Positions 1 through 7,631 are shown, counted from the stretch's first letter. The stretch: 18,135 bases of DNA from Verrucomicrobiota bacterium (GCA_003219395.1 QHOR01000097.1:1-18135), one strand, 5' to 3'. The notes: generated from the sequence alone by a model not told the origin. Numbers and translations: made by a program.

Positions 1-266
1 AGTGTGGGATGGTCGATGCTAATATGACCGCCGCACTTTGTGCAATATCGGCGGTCGCTGATTTTGCTGCTCTTGAATCGCCCGAGAAACTCCGCTCCCT
101 TGGTAAGGATTACGTTCTCCTTTTTCCACAATGTGAACGCGCTCACTGGTGCGGCAGAATAACGGCGGCAGTTTTCGCAATGGCAATAACCCATCTCCAA
201 AGGATCACCGCGCACTTCGATCTCCACCGCTCCACAGTAACATTGACCCTTATGCGCCGCTGCCAT
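1..266 (-). CDS. GFA/CENP-V-like zinc-binding protein (partial, 3' end outside window)
   Basis: The minus strand reads open from an ATG at 266 to the window edge (88 codons, C-terminus missing). The protein has the spaced cysteines of the GFA family (PF04828; glutathione-dependent formaldehyde-activating enzyme / CENP-V fold): CxCG at residues 9-12, GYCHCENC at 26-33 (C28, C30, C33) and CTKCGGHI at 75-82. In this family these cysteines bind one or two zinc ions. Most bacterial members have no proven reaction, so a formaldehyde-glutathione role should not be assumed. A weak purine-rich site (AAGAG) lies about 8 bases before the start. The gene runs divergently from the membrane-protein gene at 411, with 144 bp between them. 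The plus-strand reading frame over the same bases has no recognisable features. The family call is firm; substrate is unknown. Confidence 0.9.
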   Translation of the reverse strand, partial: MAAAHKGQCYCGAVEIEVRGDPLEMGYCHCENCRRYSAAPVSAFTLWKKENVILTKGAEFLGRFKSSKISDRRYCTKCGGHISIDHPT

Positions 267-410
267 GCTTGCACTCTTACCGCGCGATTCGCTGTGCGGC
301 CAGCGAAAATCACTTCTCTAAAAATCGCTCGTTAAAATCGTTAGGCCAGCGGATGCGCAAATTTCCTTTAATTCCCCTGGCGAACGATGCAAGGTGTACC
401 CGGAGGTTTT
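267..410. promoter_or_regulatory. Divergent intergenic region (likely holds both promoters)
   Basis: This 144-bp gap separates the minus-strand GFA-like gene from the plus-strand membrane-protein gene, so both promoters should lie here. I cannot assign convincing -35/-10 pairs. The only clear element is CGGAGG at 401-406, just before the ATG at 411, which fixes that start. Confidence 0.4.
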
Positions 411-788
411 ATGACGATCTGGCAAATTATTCTGCTTATCGCCGCGTTTGGAGCAATCGGTGGAATTGTTAACTCTGCGATCGGCGGCGAATTCAATTAT
501 CCGCGGCTTGATCCCGCTGCCAAGGTCTGGCGGCCTGGCTGGATCGGAAACGTGCTAGTTGGTGCGGTCGCTGCGCTTGTGGTCTGGGGAGTTTACGGTC
601 CACTCGCGTCTTACGATTTGGTGAGTGGAAGAACGGTTGAGCTGCACTTAACGGTAGCCCAGCTTCTGACATCGCTTGTTGTTGGGTTGAGCGGTGGTAA
701 AATTCTTACATTGATGGCCGAGAAACAGGCAGCGACAATTTCGAAAGATCAACTGGCTGCTACGTTGAACGCCCTAACGAAAGGTTGA
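411..788 (+). CDS. Small three-helix membrane protein, unknown function
   Basis: A 125-residue hydrophobic protein. Three likely membrane segments fall at about residues 3-22, 46-64 and 80-100, followed by a short polar C-terminus. A glycine-rich turn (GGIVNSAIGGEF) follows helix 1. The start at 411 is chosen because CGGAGG sits four bases upstream; an in-frame ATG at 387 has no such site. The stop is one base before the start of the 60-residue gene at 790, so the two are almost certainly co-transcribed. Small size, several helices and a soluble partner resemble holin-like or small transport-accessory proteins, but no family motif supports either. Function unassigned. Confidence 0.8.
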   Translation: MTIWQIILLIAAFGAIGGIVNSAIGGEFNYPRLDPAAKVWRPGWIGNVLVGAVAALVVWGVYGPLASYDLVSGRTVELHLTVAQLLTSLVVGLSGGKILTLMAEKQAATISKDQLAATLNALTKG

Positions 789-789
789 T

Positions 790-972
790 ATGGTTATCGA
801 AGACCAGAAAGCCGCAAAGATTCAGGAGCTTCTGAAGCAACTCTCTACTGCCGACAACTTCCAATCGGTTGCGATTACCAGGGAAATCAGAGACGTCGCG
901 ACTGAAGTTTCACAGCAGGAACAGATCACCACTGGCAAGCCGGTCGCCATCAAGCCGCCGGGCGGTATTTGA
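790..972 (+). CDS. Small soluble protein, operon partner of the membrane protein
   Basis: A 60-residue, mostly helical, charged protein with no signal peptide or membrane segment. It starts one base after the stop of the membrane protein, which suggests translational coupling. The first ~45 residues alternate hydrophobic and charged positions, as expected for an amphipathic helix or short coiled coil. The tail is proline- and glycine-rich (KPPGGI). I do not recognise a family. It could be a cytoplasmic partner of the membrane protein; this rests only on position. Confidence 0.6.
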   Translation: MVIEDQKAAKIQELLKQLSTADNFQSVAITREIRDVATEVSQQEQITTGKPVAIKPPGGI

Positions 973-1131
973 ATCGTCGTCTCCCTTTCGTCGAGTACGA
1001 GGCTTCAATGCTACGGCACAATCTGAAGAATGCGTGCGCCGCATAGGTCAGATACCTATGTGGCGGTAAGGCGCAGTGCCTACGCAATTGCGCTTGCAAT
1101 AGGCGCATTCATTGCGCATGATGAAGTCCCG
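973..1131 (+). promoter_or_regulatory. Structured spacer with three consecutive inverted repeats
   Basis: Three stem-loops follow each other. (1) 1037-1048 pairs with 1054-1065 (CGCCGCATAGGT / ACCTATGTGGCG): 12 base pairs including one G-U, loop CAGAT. (2) ATTGC 1087-1091 pairs with GCAAT 1096-1100, loop GCTT. (3) GCGCA 1103-1107 pairs with TGCGC 1113-1117, loop TTCAT. None is followed by a T-run, so none is a classic intrinsic terminator. The reading frame of the next gene stays open across this region up to an ATG at 1030. I prefer the ATG at 1132 and treat this segment as untranslated. Confidence 0.55.
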
Positions 1132-1824
1132 ATGGTCAGGGCGAATTGTCGGGCGCGGTTTACCGCGGCTGATTTCGATTTCATCGTGCGCACGCTGGCG
1201 CGTTCGCAAACCGATCAGGTTTCGCTGGTCGATCTTCTGAGTGATGTTGCAACACGCGATTCCATTCTCGATCATCCGCGACTCGTTGATGCGATTTTGA
1301 ATCATTGGGGACACCTGCGGATCTCTTCGCAGTTTTATTTTTATGTGCTGGCCCGCCATGTGTTGCAGCAGGGCGGGATCTCCGATCGAAAGTTGTGCGA
1401 TTATGTCGCGTCGCTGCTTGAAACCTTTTCACGCGCCAGCCGATTGCAAATATCAGACGAGACGCATCATCTCGCTGAACAATACATTTCGGACATGTTG
1501 ATTGCGCTGACTCGCGCAACTCCCGAGCAAGCATTTCTGCTTCGGGCGCACATCGGCAATTATTCGCTTTTCATAAGCGGAATCTTTTACGAGAACACGC
1601 AGCGCCGCAGTTTGCGCGGCGGCCCAGACATTGAGTTCTACGAACAGGTTGGGCGGACGAACTACCAACTTGTGGCTTCGCATGCTGTCGCTCGTCGTTG
1701 CGAATTGGATGATGTGTTCGAAGGGTTGGCCGATCGCTTTCGCGATGTCCGACTCGCGTTAAACCAACTCTCCGATCGAATGCTGAACTTGGATGATGAC
1801 GCGCGGCCATCACTTTCTTTGTGA
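1132..1824 (+). CDS. Conserved-looking hypothetical helical protein (first of a coupled pair)
   Basis: A 230-residue soluble protein, predicted largely helical, with no signal peptide or membrane segment. The start at 1132 is a judgement: the frame is open to 1030, but the extra 34 residues are low-complexity and fall over strong hairpins. No family is recognised. Visible features are a hydrophobic helical core (LVDAILNHWGHLRISSQFYF region, residues 51-70) and a C-terminal stretch resembling a coiled coil (residues 192-220, DDVFEGLADRF and NQLSDRMLNL). The stop overlaps the GTG start of the next gene in GTGA, so the two are translationally coupled and probably act together. Function unknown. 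Confidence 0.75.
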   Translation: MVRANCRARFTAADFDFIVRTLARSQTDQVSLVDLLSDVATRDSILDHPRLVDAILNHWGHLRISSQFYFYVLARHVLQQGGISDRKLCDYVASLLETFSRASRLQISDETHHLAEQYISDMLIALTRATPEQAFLLRAHIGNYSLFISGIFYENTQRRSLRGGPDIEFYEQVGRTNYQLVASHAVARRCELDDVFEGLADRFRDVRLALNQLSDRMLNLDDDARPSLSL

Positions 1825-2528
1825 ACGAGACGCTCTTTAGCCAAATCCAGAAATTGTTTGAACGGACCTATGCGCAAGTGGGGATCAACCTGGAAGATTG
1901 CCTGATTGATCGGACGCGGTGTGCGCAATTGTCACTTCTGGCTGGAAGATCGGCGCGGGAATTGAGCGAGCTCGCCCGGACATTTTTGCGGCGCGCGGGC
2001 GACCAGCTTTACGTGGGCATCTATTATTCGCGCTGGCTGATTGAGCAGCTGGAACAGCACGATCCGCGCGCAGGAGTGGGTGATCGAAATATCCGATCGC
2101 TGATCATGTTCGTGGAGGAACTGAACCATGCCTTGCATGCGGCGCTTCAGTTCAAGAGTGGAATCCGCGAGATTGCTTCGGAAGATTTTGCCCGCAATCT
2201 CGAGCTCCAGGCGCAAGTCGATACCTATCTCGTTTTGCTTTTGTTTATCGCGTTTTTTCGAAAAACTCAGCGCGTTTCGCGCACCGACCGGCGTTGGCTA
2301 CGGTTTCATCTTTTCGCGCGCCAATCCCCGAAAGCGTTCCGAGATGGAAACCTGCGCGGCCGTTATCTGGAGACGAGCGAGCTGGCAGCCAGCTACACAC
2401 GTTATCTCGACACTTTGAATGGGGCGCGGCGCCTCGATGAAATCCGCCGCTTTCATTCCCTGGATTACGGTGGAAAAAAGGCGCGCATCCTGGCCCTAAC
2501 AAATCGCAGCGCGAACCAGACAAATTAA
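1821..2528 (+). CDS. Hypothetical helical protein (second of a coupled pair)
   Basis: A 235-residue protein starting at GTG 1821 inside the stop of the previous gene. It is strongly helical and has no signal peptide. One helix carries VEELNHALH (residues 98-106), which contains an ExxH pattern (E100, H103) with another histidine at 106. A later helix has ELQAQVD (128-134), and a hydrophobic run LVLLLFIAFF (137-146) is too short for a clear membrane span. ExxH pairs are ligands in ferritin-like di-iron proteins, but a second ExxH is not seen, so metal binding is only a thought. The C-terminus is basic. I do not recognise a family. Confidence 0.75.
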   Translation: MNETLFSQIQKLFERTYAQVGINLEDCLIDRTRCAQLSLLAGRSARELSELARTFLRRAGDQLYVGIYYSRWLIEQLEQHDPRAGVGDRNIRSLIMFVEELNHALHAALQFKSGIREIASEDFARNLELQAQVDTYLVLLLFIAFFRKTQRVSRTDRRWLRFHLFARQSPKAFRDGNLRGRYLETSELAASYTRYLDTLNGARRLDEIRRFHSLDYGGKKARILALTNRSANQTN

Positions 2529-2572
2529 CCGCGGCAGTTGCACGGATCCAGGGGCACGGCGATTACTCTGGA

Positions 2573-2989
2573 ATGACGACTTATCCCAGGAGCCCGAAGG
2601 AAACGACAAAGGGCATGATGTATTTCCCGCGAATGCTGGACAAGATTCGACTTCACGCCCGCGGTGAGTTACACGAGGATTATCACGACAATCTTGGGGC
2701 GCCCCGAACGCTTGATGGTGCCTGCTGTAATTTTTTGCGTGTCAATTACGCCGATCTCCGCGGGCGTGTTCTCCAAGGCGGAACTGATGAACAGGTTCTC
2801 GAATGGTGTTTTGAAAACGTCGTCTGGAATGCATTCGCGTCGAAACTCGGATGGCGCGATTCTGTCGCTGCGACGTTGGAACGAAGAAAGAAGGAACGCG
2901 GCATTGCCGATCGCACCGACATTCTCACGATTCCTGACTTCATCGATTTTGATGAACGCCGGTCGCCTGAGCCGGCCACAATCGCGTGA
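2573..2989 (+). CDS. DUF5069 domain protein
   Basis: A 138-residue soluble protein with the layout I associate with DUF5069: PRSP near the N-terminus (residues 5-8), LDKIRLHARGEL (22-33), EDYHDNLG (35-42), then FLRV(N)Y and EQVLEWCFEN (73-82). DUF5069 proteins are known from Verrucomicrobiota and Planctomycetota and have no established function. The domain fills the first ~100 residues; the tail is charged. The start at 2573 keeps the conserved N-terminus and sits 44 bp after the previous stop. The end overlaps the GTG start of the lipoprotein gene (GTGA), so the two are translationally coupled. Confidence 0.85.
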   Translation: MTTYPRSPKETTKGMMYFPRMLDKIRLHARGELHEDYHDNLGAPRTLDGACCNFLRVNYADLRGRVLQGGTDEQVLEWCFENVVWNAFASKLGWRDSVAATLERRKKERGIADRTDILTIPDFIDFDERRSPEPATIA

Positions 2990-3468
2990 CTTTATCGAAC
3001 TCGCTTCACTACCGACTCGGTTTCCGCATCGCGCTTTGCCTATGCATTTTGGCTTTCAATGCGTGCGAATACGAAATTCCAATCACACCGAATCCTACTC
3101 AAAAAGTGCAGGAACGGCTGCTTGGCGATTGGAGTTCTACAGATGGCAGAGAAAAGATGAAAGTGCGCAAGCTCGATGACAGCGACTACGTCGTTTACTA
3201 CGATGGTGATTTGTTCCGGGCTTATCATTCCGACATCGCGGAATTGCCGTTTGTTAGTGTCCAAGACCTCAACTCGAATGATCGCAAGTACGCTTACGTA
3301 GTTTGGAAGCTGTCCGACGACGGCAAGCATCTAAGTTTGCGTAACGTAAACGGCAAAGTCGTCCCCAAAGAAACCAGGGATTCAGCTACCATTTCCGCGG
3401 TTTTGACCAAAAACGCGCACAATCCTGAGCTGTTTGGGGAGGCGATCGAGTTTGCCAGGGAGAAGTAA
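2986..3468 (+). CDS. Probable lipoprotein, unknown function
   Basis: A 160-residue protein starting at GTG 2986, overlapping the stop of the DUF5069 gene. Residues 10-26 are a basic-then-hydrophobic signal ending in LAFNAC, so C27 is the likely lipidated cysteine. The F at -3 is a less usual lipobox residue, so a normal signal peptide is possible. The mature part has alternating hydrophobic/polar strands (WSSTDGREKMKVRKL, DDSDYVVYYDG, YAYVVWKLS), suggesting a small beta-barrel or lipocalin-like sandwich. I do not recognise a family. It ends 18 bp before the M28 peptidase gene and may share its transcript. Confidence 0.75.
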   Translation: MTLSNSLHYRLGFRIALCLCILAFNACEYEIPITPNPTQKVQERLLGDWSSTDGREKMKVRKLDDSDYVVYYDGDLFRAYHSDIAELPFVSVQDLNSNDRKYAYVVWKLSDDGKHLSLRNVNGKVVPKETRDSATISAVLTKNAHNPELFGEAIEFAREK

Positions 3469-3486
3469 CTCGCGTCAGACTTTACG

Positions 3487-4968
3487 ATGTCTGAATCGAA
3501 TCATTTCCGTGTCGCCGTTCTCCTATCGGCTGCGTTATTTTTCTGCGCTCAGGGAGTTGGGGCACAACAAAGGCTGGCTGCAGCATCGAGCCGAAGCCCT
3601 TCGCCGTCGCCAACGCCCGCTGTGTTTTCAGCGGAGACGCTGGCAGATCTGAAACGATTGCAACAGGCAGCACTGACCAGCGACTATGCTTACCGGCAAG
3701 TCGCACATCTATCGAATAACATCGGCCCGCGATTGACCGGATCGGCGCAGGCAGCCAAAGCCGTTGACCACGTCGCCAGCGAACTGAAAACAATCGGCTG
3801 CCAAGTTCAGCTGGAGAAAGTGATGGTGCCGCATTGGGTGCGCGGCGAAGAAACCGCAGCGCTGATTCGATTTCCCGGGCAGGCAGTTAACACCACCCAA
3901 AAAATTGTGTTATGCGCGCTTGGGGACAGCGTCGCCACGCCTGCGGATGGAATCGAAGCAGAAGTGATCGCTGTCAGAAATTTTGATGAACTAAAGTTTC
4001 TGCCTCGTGAGAAAGTCGCGGGCAAAATCGTGCTGTTCAATTATCCGTTCGACAAACAAATGGCGCCGCAAGGTCCTGGCGGCGAAGCATACAGCGAAGC
4101 AGTCGTCTATAGAGGTGATGGCCCAAGTGCGGCCGCACGACAAGGCGCTGTTGCGTGCCTGATTCGTTCGGTGGGCGGAGCCGACTATCGACTGCCGCAC
4201 ACCGGACAGACGGATTACGCAATGGATGCGCCGAGAATACCAGCGGGCGCGGTCACCGCGGAGGATGCGGATTTAATCGCGGATCTGGTCCGGCAGGGAG
4301 CCGTCCGAATGAAGTTGGTTCTCACGCCCCAAACTCTGCCAGATGTCGAAAGCGCAAACGTAATCGGCGACATCAAGGGCAGCGAACATCCCGAACAGGT
4401 GATCGTCGTTTCCGGCCATCTGGATTCGTGGGATCTCGGGACCGGTGCAATCGATGATGCTGCCGGTGTCGCCGTTTCGATGGAAGCGGCGAATTTGATC
4501 CAAAAACTTCATCTCAAGCCAAAGCGCACAATTCGCGTCATCGCGTGGATGAATGAAGAAAACGGACTGGCCGGATCAAAACAGTACGGCAAAGATCATG
4601 AAAAAGAATGGATGAACCATTTTGCAGCGATTGAGACAGACGGCGGCGCTGGTCATCCCCTTGGGATCAATATCAAAGCAAACGCAGAGGTGAAAAAGAC
4701 GTTTGTACCGGTCTCAGCAATCTTGCAGGCGAGTGGTGCAGGGATGCTCAACCTGGTTGAACACTGTGGCGCCGACATCGCGCCGATGGAAAAAGCTGGG
4801 GTGCCTTCCTTCAGTCCGATCCAAGATAGCCGGTTCTATTTCAATTATCACCACACGGCCGCTGACACGCTGGACAAGATCGTGCCGAAAGAGCTGGCGG
4901 AGAATTCTGCTGTCGTCGCAGTCACTGCGTACGCGCTCGCGAATATGGAGCAGGCATTGCCGCGTTGA
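3487..4968 (+). CDS. Secreted M28-family metallopeptidase (carboxypeptidase Q-like)
   Basis: A 493-residue zinc-dependent exopeptidase with an N-terminal signal peptide (hydrophobic 9-26, likely cut after GVGA or nearby) and a Ser/Pro-rich linker (35-46). A protease-associated (PA) domain occupies about 150-285. The M28 catalytic domain follows. Zinc-ligand candidates in order are H311 (SGHLDSWD), bridging D323 (GAIDDAAG), catalytic/ligand E357-E358 (NEENGLAGS), D385 (ETDGGAG) and H455/H456 (YHHTAADT). All five positions of the co-catalytic site are present, so the enzyme should be active. The PA insertion and SGHLDSWD motif match the carboxypeptidase Q / plasma glutamate carboxypeptidase branch. 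It probably trims oligopeptides in the periplasm or outside the cell. Confidence 0.93.
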   Translation: MSESNHFRVAVLLSAALFFCAQGVGAQQRLAAASSRSPSPSPTPAVFSAETLADLKRLQQAALTSDYAYRQVAHLSNNIGPRLTGSAQAAKAVDHVASELKTIGCQVQLEKVMVPHWVRGEETAALIRFPGQAVNTTQKIVLCALGDSVATPADGIEAEVIAVRNFDELKFLPREKVAGKIVLFNYPFDKQMAPQGPGGEAYSEAVVYRGDGPSAAARQGAVACLIRSVGGADYRLPHTGQTDYAMDAPRIPAGAVTAEDADLIADLVRQGAVRMKLVLTPQTLPDVESANVIGDIKGSEHPEQVIVVSGHLDSWDLGTGAIDDAAGVAVSMEAANLIQKLHLKPKRTIRVIAWMNEENGLAGSKQYGKDHEKEWMNHFAAIETDGGAGHPLGINIKANAEVKKTFVPVSAILQASGAGMLNLVEHCGADIAPMEKAGVPSFSPIQDSRFYFNYHHTAADTLDKIVPKELAENSAVVAVTAYALANMEQALPR

Positions 4969-5008
4969 AGAGCGACGTTGGGAACGCCGGTCTCTGGTCC
5001 GCCGCCTA

Positions 5009-5026
5009 GCCGATCTGGAGATCGGC
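5009..5026. terminator. Hairpin after the M28 peptidase gene (possible terminator or REP-like palindrome)
   Basis: GCCGATCT (5009-5016) and AGATCGGC (5019-5026) form a perfect 8-bp inverted repeat with GG between them. CTTCCTTG follows on the plus strand, a pyrimidine-rich but not T-only tail. It lies between two convergent genes, where a bidirectional terminator is expected. Confidence 0.55.
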
Positions 5027-5038
5027 CTTCCTTGAGTT

Positions 5039-5056
5039 GCCGCTTCGGTTAGCGGC
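5039..5056. terminator. Second convergent hairpin overlapping the oxygenase stop
   Basis: GCCGCT (5039-5044) and AGCGGC (5051-5056) form a 6-bp stem with loop TCGGTT. The 3' arm contains the last codons of the minus-strand oxygenase-like gene, whose stop is at 5049-5051. No T-run follows on either strand. With the hairpin at 5009 it likely insulates the convergent genes. Confidence 0.4.
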
Positions 5057-5834
5057 GTCTCAAATTGCGCAGCTCGTTGAGAGCAAAATTAGCTGCTCGC
5101 CGTCCCCGATTGCGCACAAATCGCCACGGCCCGGCATCGACAAAATAAGTGAGCAGAATGCTGTCGCGCGTTTTCACTTCCGTTCCCACGGGGTCGGCCG
5201 AATGCCATGTGTTGTCCGCAACTGCGAATGCGTAACCGCTGTTCGGTGAAAAGGGCATTTGCGCCTTCTTTGGTTTTCTGCCGCTGGGGAGCACTTCGTG
5301 AAAGATGGTTCCGATATGCGGGGTCGAGTTGTCGGGAGGCAGGTAAAACTGGACAGTCATGCCTTTCCACAAGCTGTCGGTATGCTTAAAAATGCGATAT
5401 CCCGGAATATCGCGGGTGAGGATTGGCACGGGGTACATGGTTACGTTCTCAAACTTTCCGCCGAATCGGCGTTTCAAGCCTGGCGCTAGTCGCTGTACGA
5501 AAGCCATCTGCAACTCTTTGGAACGAAGAACGCGACCAGCCACGTCCCACACAGCACTTTTATCCGGCGGCAAATGGCGGATGTATTCCGGGAAAAGATC
5601 AATCTTCGCGCGAGTCGGTTTTCCGTCAGGCCTACTGCTTCCCATTTTGCTTTTGCCGGACATTGCTCGGTAATCCTCCGGCACTGGCATGGCGTGCAAC
5701 ATCTCGATGTAGAAATCGTCGGGAAACACGCGCTCGAATCTCAAATGATAAAACGGCGAGTCATCCGCGTCCGCCGTTTGAACAGAGTCGACGACGAAAC
5801 CGGTCAAATTGTTGACTGACCACGATTGTCTCAT
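5049..5834 (-). CDS. 2OG-Fe(II) oxygenase-like protein
   Basis: A 261-residue soluble protein with the facial-triad layout of 2-oxoglutarate/Fe(II) dioxygenases: H151-x-D153 in KHTDSLWKGMTVQFYLP, distal H211 in NTWHSADPV, and R223 in KTRDSILLTYF, where an arginine usually binds the 2OG carboxylate. The spacing (58 residues between HxD and the distal His) fits the double-stranded beta-helix core. The N-terminal third (FYHLRFERVFPDDFY) resembles the entry region of prolyl-hydroxylase-type folds. All key residues are present, so an active hydroxylase is likely. The substrate could be a peptide, sugar or small molecule; nothing here decides. The start is only 23 bp from the divergent gene at 5858. 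Confidence 0.85.
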   Translation of the reverse strand: MRQSWSVNNLTGFVVDSVQTADADDSPFYHLRFERVFPDDFYIEMLHAMPVPEDYRAMSGKSKMGSSRPDGKPTRAKIDLFPEYIRHLPPDKSAVWDVAGRVLRSKELQMAFVQRLAPGLKRRFGGKFENVTMYPVPILTRDIPGYRIFKHTDSLWKGMTVQFYLPPDNSTPHIGTIFHEVLPSGRKPKKAQMPFSPNSGYAFAVADNTWHSADPVGTEVKTRDSILLTYFVDAGPWRFVRNRGRRAANFALNELRNLRRR

Positions 5835-5857
5835 TGATTGAATTGTTCCCGTGAATC

Positions 5858-6490
5858 ATGAGCCAAACAACTGAAAAACGCTCGCGGTTCGCACGCCTTG
5901 GAGATTGGGTCGCGGAATTGATTTTGGTGTTCATTGGCGTTTCCGCGGCATTTTGGCTCAGTAATTACCAGCAGCACCGCCAGGATGCGGAACGGCGTGA
6001 TCAAATCCTTGGGTTTATCGAGCAAACATTGAGCAAAGGAATCAAAAGCTCAAAGGTTAACCGCGCGAAGGAACAAGAACCCGAAGCGACGGAGTTTCGG
6101 CGTGCGGTGGACGCCGGTGAAATGCCGCCGTTGCGTCCGTTCGTTTTTATTACCGACTACAGCCCAAGCGACCTGGCCACGATGTTGCAATCCGGCGGCG
6201 TTCAACTTCTCGACGTGCAGACGCTCAGGGCGCTGCGCAGCGACGAATCAGTTATCCGCTGGGGACTGGCCCGCATGGCGCGTTATCAGAAATTAAGCGA
6301 CGACCTGATCGTGCCGAATCTGGATAAGGAGATCTCCTTTTTTTACGATCCGGCGACCAGAAAATTGCGGAAACAGTTCGAGATATATCCCAAAGCTCTG
6401 GAAGCCAGAGTAAACTTCGCGAACGAGCTTGAACGAACTCACACCGAGTTGCTCAAGCAGATTCAAGCCGAGCGCCAACGAAATCACTAA
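5858..6490 (+). CDS. Single-pass membrane protein, unknown function
   Basis: A 210-residue protein with a short basic N-terminus, one membrane helix (about residues 19-36, AELILVFIGVSAAFWLSN) and a largely helical soluble domain. The helix followed by an asparagine/aromatic motif and a charged coiled-coil start (YQQHRQDAERRDQIL) resembles small anchored proteins such as the DUF6090 type, but I cannot confirm membership. A central segment (DYSPSDLATMLQSGGVQLLD, 155-174 approximately shifted) looks like a small folded unit; the C-terminus is helical. There is no clear Shine-Dalgarno site, so it may start with little leader. The gene stops one base before the hydrolase start at 6492, so the pair is likely co-expressed. 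Confidence 0.75.
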   Translation: MSQTTEKRSRFARLGDWVAELILVFIGVSAAFWLSNYQQHRQDAERRDQILGFIEQTLSKGIKSSKVNRAKEQEPEATEFRRAVDAGEMPPLRPFVFITDYSPSDLATMLQSGGVQLLDVQTLRALRSDESVIRWGLARMARYQKLSDDLIVPNLDKEISFFYDPATRKLRKQFEIYPKALEARVNFANELERTHTELLKQIQAERQRNH

Positions 6491-6491
6491 C

Positions 6492-7568
6492 ATGAATCCA
6501 ATATTTCGAATTCTCGTAATTCTGCTGTCTATCCTGCTCGCGCGTCTTATGTCTGCCGCCGATTACGCGGCTCCGACGGAAGGCGATTACACCATTCGGG
6601 ATTTCAAATTTGCCTCGGGCGAAACAATGCCGGAGTTGCGTCTCCATTATCGGACGTTGGGAAAACCCGAAAAGGATGAGCAAGGGAAAACGACGAACGC
6701 CGTTCTCATCATGCATGGGACGACTGGCAGCGGAGCGCAATTTATTCGGCCGGAGTTTGCCGGGGAATTGTTCGGGAAAGATCAGCCTCTCGATGCAACG
6801 AAATATTTCATCGTGTTACCGGATGGGATCGGTCACGGCAAATCGAGCAGACCGAGCGACGGCATGCACGCGAAATTCCCTCATTACGGTTATCTCGATA
6901 TGGTAGACGCGCAGTATCGTCTTCTAACCGAAGGCCTCGGCATCGATCACGCGCGGTTGGTCATGGGAACGTCAATGGGCGGAATGCACACCTGGTTGTG
7001 GGGCGAACTGCATCCCGATTTCATGGACGCACTCATGCCGCTGGCGAGTTTGCCGACTCAGATTTCGGGGCGCAACCGTGCATGGCGTCGAATCGTCATT
7101 GACGCGATCCGCCATGATCCGGCGTGGAACGATGGTGAGTACAAGACTCAACCGCCGAGCCTGCGCACCGCCGCCGAAATGCTGTGGTTTATGAGCAGCA
7201 ATCCGGTCTTGCGTCAGAAAGAAGCTCCTACACTCGCAAAAACCGATGAAGTTCTGGACAAATTCACCGAGCAAATTGTGAAAACCGACGATGCGAACGA
7301 CGTTCTGTACGCGCTCGAAGCTTCACACGATTACGATCCCGGGCCGAATCTTGAAAGAATCCAATCGCCGCTCCTGGCGATCAACTCCGCCGACGATCTG
7401 ATCAATCCGCCGGAACTCGGCATTCTTGAACGCGAGGTTAAGCGGGTGCCGCATGGCCGCGCCATCGTGGTTCCGTTCAGCGACAAAACGCGCGGCCATG
7501 GCAGCCATACGATCGCGGCGTTGTGGAAAGATGAGTTGGTTAAGCTGCTGAAGGAAACAGAAAAATAA
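6492..7568 (+). CDS. Exported MetX-like alpha/beta hydrolase
   Basis: A 358-residue alpha/beta-hydrolase with the layout of the homoserine O-acetyltransferase (MetX) group. The N-terminus is a signal peptide (ILVILLSILLARLMSAA, residues 7-23). Catalytic candidates are nucleophile S161 in GTSMGGMH, D302 in NSADDLINPPE and H336 in RGHGSHT; HGTTGS (75-80) is the oxyanion region. Start 6492 is preferred over an in-frame start at 6429 because it gives the signal peptide and follows the upstream stop by one base. True MetX enzymes are cytoplasmic, so export argues against methionine synthesis and for a secreted esterase/acyltransferase of the same fold. Diverged copies of its last codons recur at 9252-9316 and 12808-12919. 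Confidence 0.88.
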   Translation: MNPIFRILVILLSILLARLMSAADYAAPTEGDYTIRDFKFASGETMPELRLHYRTLGKPEKDEQGKTTNAVLIMHGTTGSGAQFIRPEFAGELFGKDQPLDATKYFIVLPDGIGHGKSSRPSDGMHAKFPHYGYLDMVDAQYRLLTEGLGIDHARLVMGTSMGGMHTWLWGELHPDFMDALMPLASLPTQISGRNRAWRRIVIDAIRHDPAWNDGEYKTQPPSLRTAAEMLWFMSSNPVLRQKEAPTLAKTDEVLDKFTEQIVKTDDANDVLYALEASHDYDPGPNLERIQSPLLAINSADDLINPPELGILEREVKRVPHGRAIVVPFSDKTRGHGSHTIAALWKDELVKLLKETEK

Positions 7569-7631
7569 GAGCGAATTGCCGAACTTCCGAAGCCTAACGA
7601 GTATCAAGCATTCGAAACGCATGGCGTCGGA

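Noticed and set aside
9..335. Plus-strand reading frames at the left edge (9-335 and 149-472)
   Set aside because: They overlap the minus-strand GFA-like gene, whose cysteine pattern is unmistakable, and have no recognisable features of their own.
2664..3179. Plus-strand frame overlapping the DUF5069 gene and the lipoprotein
   Set aside because: It is an alternative frame over two genes with recognisable features and covers their junction.
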